DNA of 64,000 nt. Origin: Taudactylus pleione. Lineage: Eukaryota; Chordata; Amphibia; Anura; Myobatrachidae. The notes beneath the pieces are model-generated. The model did no database searches. It was not told the DNA's origin and saw only the letters and a list, made by a program, of their open reading frames with translations. Below are positions 1-64,000 of this stretch, piece by piece (position 1 is the stretch's first letter; every line of letters begins with the position of its first letter). The position numbers and the translations under genes are program-made. Location: contig JAUIMM010000121.1 of NCBI GenBank assembly GCA_031769625.1, positions 13,822,001 to 13,886,000 on the forward strand. Reading direction: 5' to 3'.

Positions 1-440
1 TAAAAATGTAAATGGGAATTTTCTTTCCTGCCATGGACCAATCATCTGCTATGGATATATTTACGTGAACACATCCTCCATATTGGCCATTCCGCCTCTT
101 TGTAAGGAGGCAGAAGTGCAAATACCTCTGAAGAATGCACAAAAGGAAAGAGTATTTTTATGCTTGTGCAGTGCAAAAAAAATGTGGTTACAGAAATCTC
201 TACATAGGGAATACAACTCCATGCTTTACGCTTAGGGCTGGTTGGCCAGCAGCCTTGGGTGCCAAAGCCTAGTGTTTGTAGTGCGAATTTTGGGGGGACA
301 CCACATTTTTAAAGTGCTGGTTGTATTTCTGGGGTGGGGTTATTATTTATTTATTTTTTCAGAGCGCATGCAAGATCGGAAGAGTATAAATCCCCGTGAG
401 TGAGGACGAAAGTGGAGGTTTCTGCCCACACTTTCCACGA
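1..440. other. Villin intron sequence, no feature recognised
   Basis: No villin exon, tandem repeat or terminal inverted repeat was seen here. The stretch is AT-rich with short G runs. Confidence 0.5.
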
Positions 441-1427
441 AAATAAGAGAGACAGAATGCATTTTATATGCAAGTAGTAAATTAAACCTCCGAGTCTGTG
501 GTCTGCCTCCGGACAATTATGGATTAAGGTTTTTAGTGAGATAATGGGGGGAGGAGTTAAGAGGGGGTCAGCCTATTGAATGGTGTTGTGGGAGGGGTTT
601 CAGGGCCATATTGTGGAGTGATTCAGAATCCATTTTAGTGTGTTCTAGCTTGGAAATCAGTTCCTGCCCGCCATCCCTTGAATTTTTGTTTTGTTAGGTG
701 TCGGCTTTGTTATGGCGGGACAGAACGGTTGCAGTCGCTATCTGTCTTTGGAGCTTGAGGTGCTCTCCCTTCCAATGCATGGCTTAGGCTGATTATACCC
801 TACTGGGGTCAGCGGCAACCACCTAGCCAGGTGGGCCTTATGTTGTGTCATTGGGGTGGGAGGATGGTAATGGGCTGGCTGCTCGCCACCCATTTGGTAG
901 ATCTGAATGAGTGTTCAGATAGTGATATTGCTTAGTGGGGCCGTTCTTCCTGCGCCACCATACTATGTCTATTCTTTCCTTCTTCTACCTTTACTTAGTT
1001 AATTGAAAACCTAAATAGTACAGTAGGTTAAATAGTTAAATAGTTTATAATTCAATAAAGCTGACCTTTCTTTCCCCTTAAGTAAGTCTCCGTGTCTTTC
1101 TTTCATTATGGTTAAAGTGTTAAGATGTTTTACCCATGTTAGTAAGAGGGAGCACATATCAGACGATGGGGAATTTAGAAAGTTGGCCCCTTGCGGGCTC
1201 GGTGGCTCGCTTCACTCACCACAAGAATATATTCCCCCTCTATGCCCACTTGGATGGTAGGAATGACGTTGGACACTGAGAGATGACGTCATCATACAGA
1301 AACAGAAGGGGATCTATCTCTTCCCATGCAAGATCCGTGCTGGCGATTGTCATCATCAAGAAGGAACTCCTATGACTCCTTCAACTTTGCATCACTCATA
1401 AGGTGCACCAATACTGTACACTCTTAC
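441..1427. repeat. Probable unclassified interspersed repeat
   Basis: It has the look of a mobile-element end: an AATAAAGCTGACC polyadenylation-like motif near 1055, CT-rich tracts, and a GGGCTCGGTGGCTCGCTTC motif near 1196-1215. No reading frame with retroelement motifs was found and no boundaries are clear. A DIRS or LTR-type origin is possible but unproven. Confidence 0.35.
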
Positions 1428-1689
1428 CAGGGGCGGGCTGGGGCAGGGTGCCATGTGCTCCCCGAGCCGCTGCCTCAGCAGGAAAACCCTGGTGGTCCAG
1501 TGGTTGATGTGGTTGCGGCCGAGATCCGACTGTCACTGTGCCTGTCGGCATTTATAGCCGCATGAAGCTGCTGCATCACACAAATTCCTTTAACCTAACC
1601 TTTCAGTAAGCGGCGGGTGGCTTTCAGCTACTTTCTGTCCTACAGGGCTATGGAAGCCCTGTAGGACCAAAGTTAGTGACAACCCAGAC
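1428..1689. mobile_element. Fragment of a hAT-like element
   Basis: The start CAGGGGCGGGCTGG and the following GGGGCAGGGTGCCATGTG match, in inverse orientation, the end of the element at 19462-20798. The other end was not found. The adjoining element at 1690 may have inserted into it. Confidence 0.4.
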
Positions 1690-1959
1690 CAGTGGCGTAA
1701 CAATGGCCCCCCGTAACCCCCACGGTTGCTTGGGGACCGTTGCTTCGCCACTGAACTGATCAGAGGCTAAGGAAACTTCCTATCACTTCAGAGGCCAGTG
1801 ATCCCCATGATGCAGTGCGCGGGTGACGTCATGACATGAGGAGCATGCACGACCATGCCTGCTGGATCAAGTTAGATCCAGTCAGCACGGCAGCGCGAGC
1901 GACAGCCAGGACGAATGCCACATGGAGTCAGGTAAGTAATGGGATCAGGTTAGTACTGG

Positions 1960-2440
1960 GTAGGCACTACTTTAATGGGTTCAACTACAGGGGCACTACT
2001 TTAAGGGGCACAACTACAAGGGGCATGGCATATGGGCACCACTACAGGGGGCAATGTATATGGGTTCAACTACAGGGGCACTGCAGGTGGGCACAACTAC
2101 AGGGGGCAATGCATATGGGCACACCTACAGGGGGCAATGCATTTCAGCTCAACTACAGGGCGCACTGCATATGGGCACAACTACATGGGGCACTGCATAT
2201 GGGCACAACCGCAGGGGGCATTGCATAATTGGCACTACTACAGGGAGCAATGCAAAGGGGCACTACAGTAGAAGGCATTGCAAAAGGGGCACTACAAAAG
2301 AGGGCATTGCATAAGGGGCACTGCTACAGGGGGGCCTGCATAATGGGCACTGCTACAGGGGGCATTGCATAAAGGGCACTGCTACAGGAGTCGTTGCATA
2401 AGGGGCACAACTACAGGGGGACTACTACATGGGGCGCTGT
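1960..2440. repeat. 28-bp minisatellite inside hAT element
   Basis: Degenerate units of about 28 bp contain GGGCACAACTACAGGGGGCA and GCATAT. The complementary strand carries the same CCCCCTGTAGT core as the arrays at 4055, 19660, 36770 and 55030. Confidence 0.85.
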
Positions 2441-2599
2441 ATAAGGGTACTAACTTGATACATGCAGAGTTTACAGGTTATAAGCTATGCTCCTAATAAT
2501 CTGGTTCTACACGGACATAGAAACTGTGCAACCTGTCTTGAGCTGAGGTGACAGACTGGCAGGAGTGGAGAGGAGGGTTGGTGAAGTAGATCTTTCAGG

Positions 2600-3050
2600 G
2601 TCAGATGTAATGGGCATTACTGTGTGGCATAATGTGTAAGGGGCATTACTGTGTGGCACAATGTGCTATTAGGGGTATTACTTAGTGTTGCATAATGTGT
2701 TAGAAAGGGCATTGCTGTGTGGCATTATGTGTAATAAGGGGCATAATGTGTAAGGGACATTACGGTGTGGCATAATGTGTTGTAAGGGGCATTACAGTGT
2801 GGCATAATGTGTTATAGGGGCATTACGGCGTGGCATAATTTGTTAAAAGGGCATTACTGTGTGTCATAATGTGTTATACGTGGCATTATTGTGTGGCATA
2901 ATGTGTAAGGGGCATTACTGTTTGGAATAATGTGTTGTAAGGGTCATTACATTGTGGCATAATGTGTTATAGGGGAATTAAGGTGTGTCATAATTTGTTA
3001 TAAGGGACATTACTTTTAGTGTGTCATAATGTGTAAGGGACATTACTGTA
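2600..3050. repeat. About 31-bp minisatellite (GGCATTACTGTGTGGCATAA)
   Basis: More than a dozen diverged units built on GGCATTACTGTGTGGCATAA plus TGTGTTATA-type spacer. It differs in sequence from the adjacent array, so one element carries two unrelated minisatellites. Confidence 0.85.
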
Positions 3051-3276
3051 TCCTGAAACCACACACTTTAAATGTTGTCACTTGGTGTGTTTGTTTTTTG
3101 GTTTGGGGGTGCGCCTGAAACATTCTGGCAGGGGGAAGCAAAATTTATAGTTACGCCGCTGACCCAGACTGTGATAAGGCCGGGCATATAAAATATATAG
3201 CATATACAGCCTGCCCCCTCTCCTCCGTTCGGCCAGATGCTGAGTTGTCGATACGTCTGGTGGTGGAGCACATCTT

Positions 3277-3771
3277 GGGCCTGATTCAAAGGTGGACGAT
3301 GTTGTGGGATCGGATGCAAATGGACAATGTTTTTTTACACAGCGCGACTGCAGCTATTTGCTAATGCTGCAGCCGATGGAATTTGTACTGTGTAGATTAA
3401 GTGCCCATTAATTGTGCTAATCGCTTTGCACAAAAAGTTGCTCCATCGGACAGACATCATCGGACATTGCACCAGCCCTATGGAGGCGCAGAAAATCCTT
3501 CTGAACATGGCTGCCAAAATCTGTGCAACTGTGGAAAAAGCAGCACTCGCTGGCAGCGACACACCCACTACATGCCCACGTCTGGCTAGCCACCTCTATT
3601 ACTTCCCAGGAACGCCCATAGAAATTCACTCCTTGCGTCCAAATCGTTCTGCCTCTCCGAGCGCTAACCATCGGAAAACTATGCATAGTGCAACTCACAA
3701 GCGTGTGCAGACATAAAACATCGGCTGCTTGCACCTGACAATGCCACTAAATGCACATCTGAATCAGGCCC
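3277..3771. mobile_element. MITE with GGGCCTGATTCA termini
   Basis: It begins GGGCCTGATTCAAAGG and ends CTGAATCAGGCCC, an inverted pair shared by many elements in this window. A clear target duplication is not visible. The plus- and minus-strand open frames inside are chance. Confidence 0.7.
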
Positions 3772-4054
3772 AATATGTGTTCAACTCATCATCAGCCTCA
3801 TTATGGTTACCCACACTTTGAGGATGATTCTGAGCCGGATGCAGGGAAAGCATCGGGCACATCGGGAGTTTTCCCCTTTGAGCATGCATCTGAGGTGCAC
3901 AGCGCATGCGTCTTGATGATTACCACAGGGAGACGCAGATCAATATTGCATGGGGATCCATGCAATTTTGATAGGTATTTCTGGGTAGTAACTGAGGGGG
4001 TGGCTAACAGATGGGGGATACACCCCCATTTTTAGTTATGTGTATCTGTATTGT
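3772..4054. other. Intron sequence, no gene; repeat-like
   Basis: No villin exon or clear element ends were seen. An AACTGAGGGGGTGGCTAACAG stretch near 3990 may be a degraded element end but has no visible partner. Confidence 0.35.
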
Positions 4055-4935
4055 GACTCTTATGCAGTGCCCCTAATGCAGTGCCCCCAGTAGTTTTGTC
4101 CCATATGCAGCGCCCCCTGTAGTTTTGTCCCATATACATGGCCCCCTAAAATAAGTGCTCCTTATGCATGGCCCCCTAAAGTAGTGCCCATTATGCATGG
4201 TCCCCTAAAGTAGTGCCCGTTATGCATGGCCCCCCTAAAGTAGTGCCCGTTATGCATGGCCCCCCTAAAGTAGTGCCCCTTATGCATGGCCCCCTAAAGT
4301 AGTGCGCCTTATGCATGGCCCCCTAAAGTAGTGCCCATTATGCATGGCCCCCTAAAGTAGTGTCCGTTATGCATGGCCCCCAGTAGTTTTGTCCCTTATG
4401 CAGTGCCCCCTGTAGTTTTGTCCCATATGCATGGCCCCCTAAAGTAGTGCCCCTTATGCACGGCCCCCTAAAGTAGTGCGCCTTGTGCATGGCCCCCTAA
4501 AGTAGTGCCCATTATTCATGGCCCCCTAAAGTAGTGCCCATTATGCATAGCCCCCTAAAGTAGTGCGCCTTATGCATTGTCCCCTAAAGTAGTGCCCATT
4601 ATACATGGCCCCCTAAAGTAGTGCCCCTTATGCATGGCCCCCTAAAGTAGTGCACCTTATGCATGGCCCCCTAAAGTAGTGCCCATTATGCATGGCCCCC
4701 TAAAGTAGTGCGCCTTATGCATGGCCCCCTAAAGTAGTGCCCATTATGCAAGGCCCCTAAAGTAGTGCCCCTTATGCATGGCCCCCTAAAGTAGTGCACC
4801 TTATGCATGGCCCCCTAAAGTAGTGCGCCTTATGCATGGCCCCCTAAAGTAGTGCCCATTATGCATGGCCCCCTAAAGTAGTGTCCGTTACGCATGGCCC
4901 CCTAAAGTAGTGTCCGTTATGCAGTGCCCCTCTGC
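4055..4935 (-). repeat. 29-bp minisatellite, about 30 copies
   Basis: Units follow CATGGCCCCCTAAAGTAGTG plus CCCATTATG (29 bp) with few substitutions, interrupted by a few units carrying CAGTAGTTTTGTCCC. There are no spacers, so this is not a CRISPR array. It joins a GC-rich module at 4945-5175 that is the inverse of the module at 1780-1930, which marks it as a minus-oriented copy of the same composite family. Confidence 0.9.
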
Positions 4936-5175
4936 CCCCAGTACTTACCTCACCTCCACGCTGGCTCCCACTCCGGCTGGCTCCCGCTTCGCCGCTGCTT
5001 TGGCTGGATCTGTCTAGATCCAGCAGGGCAGGCTCCTCACATCGCGCGGGTGACGTCATGACGTCACCCGCGCAGTGCATCACTGGGAACGCTGGCCTCT
5101 GAAGTGATCGGAGGCATCTTTAGCCTCCGGTAGCTTCAGTGGCCAGTGTTCACAGTGCAGGGAGCCGCAGAGGTC
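4936..5175 (-). mobile_element. GC-rich module of composite hAT family (CRE palindrome, splice donor)
   Basis: On the minus strand this contains GATCC-rich sequence, a perfect 30-bp palindrome at 5044-5073 with two overlapping TGACGTCA sites, and GAGGTAAGTAC near 4945. The CTTCAGAGGCCAGTG-like segment matches the copy at 1780-1810. The terminal inverted repeats of this copy were not located. Confidence 0.65.
5044..5073. promoter_or_regulatory. Perfect 30-bp palindrome with paired CRE sites
   Basis: The half-site GCGCGGGTGACGTCA is followed directly by its reverse complement. TGACGTCA is the full CREB/ATF consensus. It sits in a repeat module, and function at this locus is unknown. Confidence 0.6.
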
Positions 5176-5583
5176 GGAGACGGAGTGCTGTCTCTGTCTC
5201 TGAAAAAAAAACTTTGGATCGTCGGGGGGGGTTTCTGGGTACTCAGAAAGCCCCCCTGCGTGCGCGGGTGGGTGTCAGCGACTGCGTCTAAAGACGCAGT
5301 TCCACTGACAAAGGCAGCCAAGGTCCCTTCAACATTCTGCACCTGCTATAGGCAGGTGCAATGTCTGAAGGTGCAGCCGATGGTCCGTCGATAGTGCGTC
5401 TTTGCACACACAGTGGCAGATTTGCGCCGCTGATACTGGGTGTCTTAATAGGACGCCAAGTGGCCACGGCATTAACATAAAGATGCAGTAGTAGCTCCAA
5501 CCTTGTCCACTTCTAAATCACCCTCTTTGTAGAGTTGGACTTACTGTGGTCACTAGTTCTTACCATTTACAGTTGGACATATT

Positions 5584-6427
5584 GGGCCGCATTCAATTAG
5601 AAGTGAAAAGCCCTTTTCAGCGATACTTTTTCGCCGATTACGTAATTTCATTTATCCCCGTATTCAATTTGGCTGACTTTTTGCCGGTGCGAAAAGTCAA
5701 TGCAACAGACCTGGCGAATAAGTATCCCCATTGAATAAGTGGCGAGAAAAAGTGCAGAATTGGGGTTTTGGGGTGCAGACTTCCAAAAACCACCCTGCAC
5801 CCCTTGGACAGTCCCCTAAAAGTAATCTGTGTCAAAAAAATTAAAAAGTAACTTTGGACACCCCAAAAAAGTACTTTCATTTTGGGGGCGAAAAAAAAAA
5901 TCTAATTTGGGGGACAAACTTAAAAACTAGCGAAATAATCTCCAGGGGGTCCCCAAGTATGCCCCAAGTGTTTTTTTTGATTGCAGGTGTTTGCGGCAGG
6001 TGGATTTTTAACGTTTTTTAAAACTTCACATTGGCAACTTCAAGATATGCTAGCACCCATTTGTATGTACCCCAAATTTGATGGGACTAGTTATTTTGCC
6101 AAAAAAAACTGCTAAATGCTATTCTTCACCACCTTCTTAAAAACGCAAAACAGCACCTATTGTGACCGTTTAAAGGCCCCACTTACCATTAGCAGGGCTA
6201 TTCGGGGGTACCCATAGTGATCCCCATGTCAGTGCATCTTTTGGGGGGTGACAGGCTGATTTCCCCAAAACTGACAGAACTTTTTGCCGATTTCACTTTC
6301 GCTGGGTCCCGTTTTCGCTGATTTCAAATTGAATGCGGGGATAAGCCGGGACGAGTGCGATACTTTTTCGCACCCAAAACCAGCGATGACGGCGAACTGC
6401 CTTTTCGCTCCAAATTGAATACGGGCC
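5584..6427. mobile_element. MITE with GGGCCGCATTCAATT termini
   Basis: It starts GGGCCGCATTCAATTAG and ends AAATTGAATACGGGCC. Related ends occur at 18285-19144 and 63241. Its right end lies 67 bp from the donor side of villin exon 14. No transposase is present. Confidence 0.7.
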
Positions 6428-6494
6428 TTTATGTTAACCGTTTCTTAGTATCTACAGGTGAACTTACTATGGCCATCAAGTATCAGCTCTTTAC

Positions 6495-59714
<53,220 letters not shown>

Positions 59715-59738
59715 GTTGGATCAAAAGTCCTGGGAAAC
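59715..59738 (-). promoter_or_regulatory. Tandem splice acceptor / short 5' UTR before villin ATG
   Basis: Reading the minus strand, a T-rich tract ends in CAG at 59741-59739 and a second CAG occurs at 59732-59730. Either could define the 5' edge of the first coding exon, giving 24 or 15 nt of 5' UTR in this exon. Both choices leave the protein unchanged. Confidence 0.6.
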
Positions 59739-59851
59739 CTGGGAAAAAGCAGAAAAATAACTTTCAGGATGAGCCAGTGAGAGTTACGTATTTAGATGTT
59801 TTATTCACATTGAGTTGCTGCCATAGATATTGTGAAAGTTTCAGTATTATC

Positions 59852-60035
59852 GGCCTCATTTATCAACGAGTTTTATAATACACAACAAGTTTTAAAACTT
59901 GTTGCGTATGATAAATGGTGCCCCAGCCAATCAGCTCCCAACTGTCATTTTTCAAACAAATGACAGTTAGGAGCTGATTGGCTGGAGCACCATTATAATA
60001 CGAAACAAGTTTTAAAACTCGTTGATAAATGGGCC
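59852..60035. mobile_element. Palindromic MITE just upstream of villin start exon
   Basis: It starts GGCCTCATTTATCAACGAG and ends CTCGTTGATAAATGGGCC, with the CCAATCAGCTCCCAACTGTC core of the family. It lies about 115 bp 5' of the exon carrying the ATG. Confidence 0.88.
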
Positions 60036-61376
60036 CCTGTGCATTTTTAAAAGTAGCTGGCTGGTGCCTAAATAGCAGCCTAATTTTACATAGCATGTGT
60101 GCTTCTCCAGAGTTATGAAACCTATTAGGTTTTCTGACTAGCCCGGCCTGCTCCACAGGGCCTAGCACAGTGACTAGCAGGCTGATATACTTCAGTGGCA
60201 TAAGTGGGCAGCCCCCTAACCTTCAAAAAGACCACACTTTATTCTTAATCTCAGTAATAAATCAATGCATTTAATCAATGAAATAGACACCTATTATATC
60301 ATTCTGTATGGGGTGTGTCTAACGGCTGCACAGTAAAGGGCTGCAGTGAGCCTCCGCCCCCTCCCCCCTCTCAAAGCTCTCACTTAATGCCCGGATACCA
60401 AAGCCTCTCTACCACCTAACTGACAGCTCTCCCGTCGTTCCCACCACCAATTCAATCCCTCACCCACTGCAAAACATCAAGGCTGTCTATCAGTGACTCT
60501 GGACAGAATGCCCCCTTCAGGGCACAGAGCCCAACAAAAGAGATTTCACCAATATCCAACCGATATTTTGGACTATATCAGAAAGAAGTAGAGAAGAGAG
60601 TGGGAGTAGAACATGTTGGGGGGAGAGAGAGAGGAAAGAAAGTTGGTGCATAATGGGGATAGATGGGGGAACACGGGTAACAAGAAACAGGGAAATGGAG
60701 GGGGGAGGGGGGGGGGAAGAACCGGATAAGGGATAGGACAGGAGGAGAGATAAATAAATACATGGAACAATAGGTGGATGGACATAGAAATGGTGGGGGA
60801 ACAAAGAGAGGGAGCAGCTAGCAAACCAGTATATGATGGTTCCGTAACACTAGTCTAATAACATAGCAGGCATTTTGAAGAAGTATTGCAAGCAATAACA
60901 TATATGCCAACAAAGCAGGAAGTAGCAGGGCCACGCGTGAGGCTCAGAGAGACGCTTGTTGACCATCACTGGTCTAGAATATATAGTCAATATAATGCTT
61001 ATTGTATCACTTCCACTGGCCTACATACCTATGTACATTGCAGTTATTGAGAAGACCTGTTTTAGTTTCCAGTACAATTTACATAGTGAAAGCAGATGTC
61101 TTAACTCCGGTTAACACTTGTTTAAATGCATGTTGTTAAAGTCTTCTAAATGCGCTTTATATCTGATTGCCCCCAAAATGATACAGGACGAATGGACCTG
61201 TACATACACAAGTACTCCCTTTGTTTTGTTCAATTTCATCATTGTCTTCCACATCCACTCACTGACATTAATACTCACTACAGTATAAGGCAGTGATTAT
61301 TGGGGGCATTTGCTGAACATACTGTTAAAAGTGAGGACAAAGTACAACATTTCTTATACAATTTTAACAGACTGTG
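60036..61376. other. Upstream intron or 5' flank of villin, low-complexity patches
   Basis: A purine-rich run with GGAGGGGGGAGGGGGGGGGG lies at 60590-60730. No promoter or noncoding exon could be identified with confidence. Confidence 0.45.
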
Positions 61377-61548
61377 GGGTCTATTCACCTTGGATGGAGA
61401 TAAAGTGAACAGAGATAAAGTACCAACCAATCAACTCCTAACTGCAATGTCACAGGCTGTGTTTGAAAAATGACAGTTAGGAGCTGGTTGGCTGGTACTT
61501 TATCTCCGTTCACTCTATCTACATTCCATGACTTAGTAAATAGAGCCC
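61377..61548. mobile_element. Palindromic MITE (GGGTCTATTCACC...TAAATAGAGCCC)
   Basis: The arms contain GGATGGAGATAAAGTGAACA and GTTCACTCTATCTACATTCC, with CCAACCAATCAACTCCTAAC at the core. Confidence 0.85.
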
Positions 61549-61721
61549 ATATTTTTCAATGGTGGTGTGCAGGAGCCCAGAGACATTGCACCTTCATGTA
61601 TACAAGGGCTGGTATTATCACCCCAGCCTGTTTTCCATCATTTCATAGTGGATAATGTGAAAGGAACACAGAATTTTATGTCAGATAAATGACCTATTAT
61701 TAACCCTACAAACCTTCCATA

Positions 61722-61834
61722 TGTGACTGTACAAACCTTCCATCCTATGTCACTGTACAAACCTTCCATCCTATGTGACTGTACAAACCTTCCATCCTAT
61801 GTGACTGTACAAACATTCCATCCTATGTGACTGT
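61722..61834 (+). repeat. 26-bp tandem repeat, about 4 copies
   Basis: Units of GTGACTGTACAAACCTTCCA plus TCCTAT with single-base changes. Confidence 0.92.
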
Positions 61835-62090
61835 TTTTCCCATACTTAGAACAGCCTTATCTCTATTCCAAGAATGTTTTATTTCACTTTCATATTAGAC
61901 TTTACCCCCTCTGTAGGAAGGCCATTCCACATATCCCTTTACTTCCTACAACTTCCTGTAACCCTCCAGACTTAATGCATGTCCTATTGTTCTAATAATT
62001 CTGTAGAATTCTTCCCACCTTTACTTCAGTAACACCCTTCTACTGTATCCCCCTTTCTTCTCTGGCTCCGTATCATCACCTTGAGTATAA

Positions 62091-62265
62091 GGGGTAAATT
62101 TACTGAAATGTGGGTTTTTAGAAGTGGAGATGTTGCGCTTAGCAACCAATCACATTCTAGCTATTATCTTCTAAAAGGTGCTAGATAAGTGTTAAGTAGA
62201 ATCTGATTGGTTGCTATGGGCAACATCTCTACTTCTAAAAACCCGCACTTTAATAAATATACCCC
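62091..62265. mobile_element. Palindromic MITE with TAA duplication
   Basis: It starts GGGGTAAATTTACTGAAATG and ends TTTAATAAATATACCCC, flanked by TAA on both sides. It is the fourth copy of the family at 29391. Confidence 0.88.
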
Positions 62266-62269
62266 TAAT

Positions 62270-62430
62270 ACCCCTTTCAGATAGAAAATCAAGTTACCGG
62301 GTTAAACATTTCAACCCGGTAATTTGCTGATTAACACGGGTCCTTTTTCTGTCTGAAAGGGTCAACCCGGGTCTAAATTCCCAGGACTTCGACCCAGGAA
62401 TTTACCAGGAGAAATACCCGTAAGCAACAA
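62270..62430. repeat. Repeat with AACCCGGTAATTTGC and CCCTTTCAGA palindromes
   Basis: CCCTTTCAGATAGAAAA and TTTTCTGTCTGAAAGGG pair, enclosing TTACCGGGTT...AACCCGGTAA. Related to 41905-42330. Confidence 0.65.
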
Positions 62431-62739
62431 AATACTTTGCTAGGCTGCACTGATCAGTTTGATGTGCAACATTTTGAGTCTGAATCAATATATGAAATGC
62501 TACGATGCAGTGGCCGCAACTTTTTCTCACTCCAAGTTTTATCTGCAACTTTGTACGTCTTTATAATTAATTCCAGTGCGGTTAAAGTCACAGCCTAGTA
62601 TCTCTGGTACACTGTGACCGGCTTTTTGCTGCATCATCTGCAATACGAATAAGAATCAAAATGTAAAGAGACGGTATGCTACTCCTCTTACAGCAGCGAC
62701 GGGAGTCTCACGCTGTATGGTGTATTATGGCTAGGTATA

Positions 62740-63135
62740 CAGGGGCGTATGTATAATGGGTGCAGGGTGTGCGGGAACACGGGCCCCTGGGTCCAGGGGG
62801 GCCCCGCACCGCACACCCTGCACCCATAATATTACTTACCTCTCCAGAGTCCCACGTCGGCGCGGGTGTCCGGCGCTGTAAAACGACTGGAAAATGGCCG
62901 CATCGGCCATTTTCCCTTCGTTTGCGTATGCGCAGTACAGGGAAAATGGCCTCCACAGCCATTTTCCCGGTGACCTGTGCATACACTATAGACTCTGGGC
63001 ACACTCTAGTGGCCAGAGTCTATAACTCCGGCACTGGGCACGCACAGCTCAGTGCGCTGCCGGCCGTCGGGCGGAGAGGAGGGGGCCCATGTCTGAGACT
63101 GCCCACGGGCCCCCTCCTCTCCAGAAACGCCCCTG
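62740..63135. mobile_element. Nonautonomous hAT element, 396 bp
   Basis: It starts CAGGGGCGTATGTATAATGG and ends CCAGAAACGCCCCTG. The flanks TAGGTATA (62732-62739) and TAGGTGTA (63136-63143) match at 7 of 8. Inverse relative of 17307-17704. Confidence 0.87.
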
Positions 63136-63240
63136 TAGGTGTATGAGGACACATTTGTATACAGTATGTGGGGCCAGGGACATTAAAAAGGCTGAGAACA
63201 AAGTTGATGATTCCCAATAAGGGAGGTCTGTTACTGTTAT

Positions 63241-63750
63241 GGGCTTAATCCAATTAGGTGCAAATGGCGAGTAGCTAGTTTGTTTCTTGAAACTCGCACA
63301 CTTCACAGCGAAGCGCGTTCCCGAGAATTCTCCAATCCAATAAAAAAAAATGCCTATTCGCACTACTCGCAGTGGAGGGGTGCGAATTGACTGCCAATTG
63401 AGATTTGAGAGAAGTGCATGAAAATTTGGGGAGACCATCCTGGACCCCCCAAAATTGATAATTTCGTTAGCAGGACTATATAGAAGGCTGTTTGTGGACA
63501 TTAGGAAGATACTGTAGGTTTTTAAATGGTGTCAAATGGCTGATTTGTGTTTTTTTTTAAATGCAAGAAAATGATAAAAAGAAAAACTGTTTTCATTTAA
63601 TCTCAAATGAATTGAACGAAAAATGCAAAAAAAAAAGTAGGAAAAAGGGTGATTTTGTGGTACTTTGAGGGCACCTTAAATTTTTTTTTTTAAATTATAA
63701 AACAATTATTTTTCAATTAAAAAATATTGTAATTAAGGGGTTTAGCACAG
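63241..63750. mobile_element. MITE fragment beginning GGGCTTAATCCAATTAGG
   Basis: Only the left end is visible. The style resembles 5584-6427 and 18285-19144. The right part is A/T-rich and merges with the next element. Confidence 0.5.
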
Positions 63751-63751
63751 T

Positions 63752-64000
63752 GGCCCTGATTCAGAGCCGGACGCTCTGACAGAGCGCTCGCTCTGAATCA
63801 GGGCCGTCCATCTTAATTTTTAGAGCGGCCTCCTGGCCACTCATATAACTGTGGGTGACCACCCACAGCTATAGCGAGCGGCCAGGAAGATAGTCGCGAT
63901 GGTCAAGACCATCGCGACCATCGGGCTTGCGACAAGACCCTTGTGGTAGGGTTTTGTCTGCTGCAAGCCCGGAGTGCTTTTGGCTCTATCAGAGCCGAAA
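63752..64000. mobile_element. Multi-hairpin MITE, cut by window end
   Basis: GGCCCTGATTCAGAGCCGGACGCTCTGAC and the ordered hairpins up to TTTTGGCTCTATCAGAGCCGAAA follow the copy at 21291-21540 closely. Confidence 0.85.

Larger units (their letters stand above)
1690..3161 (+). mobile_element. Composite nonautonomous hAT element with two minisatellites
   Basis: The ends are CAGTGGCGTAAC at 1690 and TAGTTACGCCGCTG ending at 3161, which are inverted repeats. An exact 8-bp duplication, ACCCAGAC, flanks it at 1682-1689 and 3162-3169, the hAT signature. Inside are a GC-rich module with TGACGTCA (about 1829), a splice-donor-like CAGGTAAGT (about 1929), a 28-bp minisatellite (about 1960-2440) and a second, roughly 31-bp minisatellite (about 2600-3050). 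No transposase frame is present. The overlapping open frames here are only translations of the repeat unit. Confidence 0.85.

Noticed and set aside
1836..2314. Overlapping Gly/Thr/Tyr-rich open frames in three phases
   Set aside because: They are translations of a 28-bp minisatellite; a period not divisible by three keeps all phases open by chance.
4055..4935. CRISPR-like regularly spaced repeats
   Set aside because: Units are directly adjacent with no unique spacers and the locus is a vertebrate intron; it is a minisatellite.
1..6494. Next villin exon (end of G5 and start of G6)
   Set aside because: Minus-strand reading found no CSNKTG-type or DVFLLD-type sequence with splice borders; the exon is presumed outside the window.

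Overview
The window looks like vertebrate nuclear DNA, most likely from a large, repeat-rich amphibian (frog) genome. That identification is an inference. It rests on widely spaced GT-AG exons of a vertebrate gene, dense families of short palindromic DNA transposons with CCAATCAG cores, Ty3/Gypsy proviruses, an L2/CR1-like LINE, and tRNA-like repeats ending in (AAT)n. There is no bacterial or viral gene organisation.

One host gene spans almost the whole window on the minus strand: villin (VIL1; advillin is the alternative). Fourteen coding exons can be placed to the base, from the ATG at 59714 to an exon whose splice donor lies at 6494. They join without a frame break into 607 codons plus 2 nt, covering gelsolin-like segments G1 to most of G5. 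The rest of G5, G6 and the C-terminal headpiece lie left of position 1. Any 5' noncoding exon and the promoter lie upstream of about 59738 and were not recognised. Introns run from 290 bp to 11.8 kb.

The introns are filled with nested mobile DNA. From left to right: a 1.47-kb hAT-type element with two internal minisatellites (1690-3161); a 29-bp minisatellite array (4055-4935); hairpin MITEs on both sides of the last exon (5584-6427 and 6740-7337); a decayed Ty3/Gypsy provirus (8013-12920) ending 70 bp from an exon; a minus-strand LINE (about 16380-21945) split by at least four later insertions; a tandem (CCTCACACA)-rich region hosting another hAT element (22307-23573); a split tRNA-like repeat (25318-25790); a LINE-like fragment split by two MITEs (28385-29770); a second, larger Gypsy provirus (31337-38280) that carries a foldback insertion and another block of foreign repeats; a separate minus-strand LTR (about 39560-40125); then many MITEs, foldbacks and hAT copies up to the right end.

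The most interesting non-gene structure is a dispersed family of composite hAT elements. They have 8-bp target duplications, a GC-rich module with TGACGTCA (CRE) sites, a consensus splice donor (CAG|GTAAGT) at the module's inner edge, and then a minisatellite built on a shared core. The architecture is repeated at several independent loci here. A second notable structure is a MITE made almost wholly of consecutive perfect hairpins (41059-41569, with relatives at 21291-21776 and 63752-64000). No CRISPR array, rRNA gene, functional tRNA gene or second host protein-coding gene was recognised.
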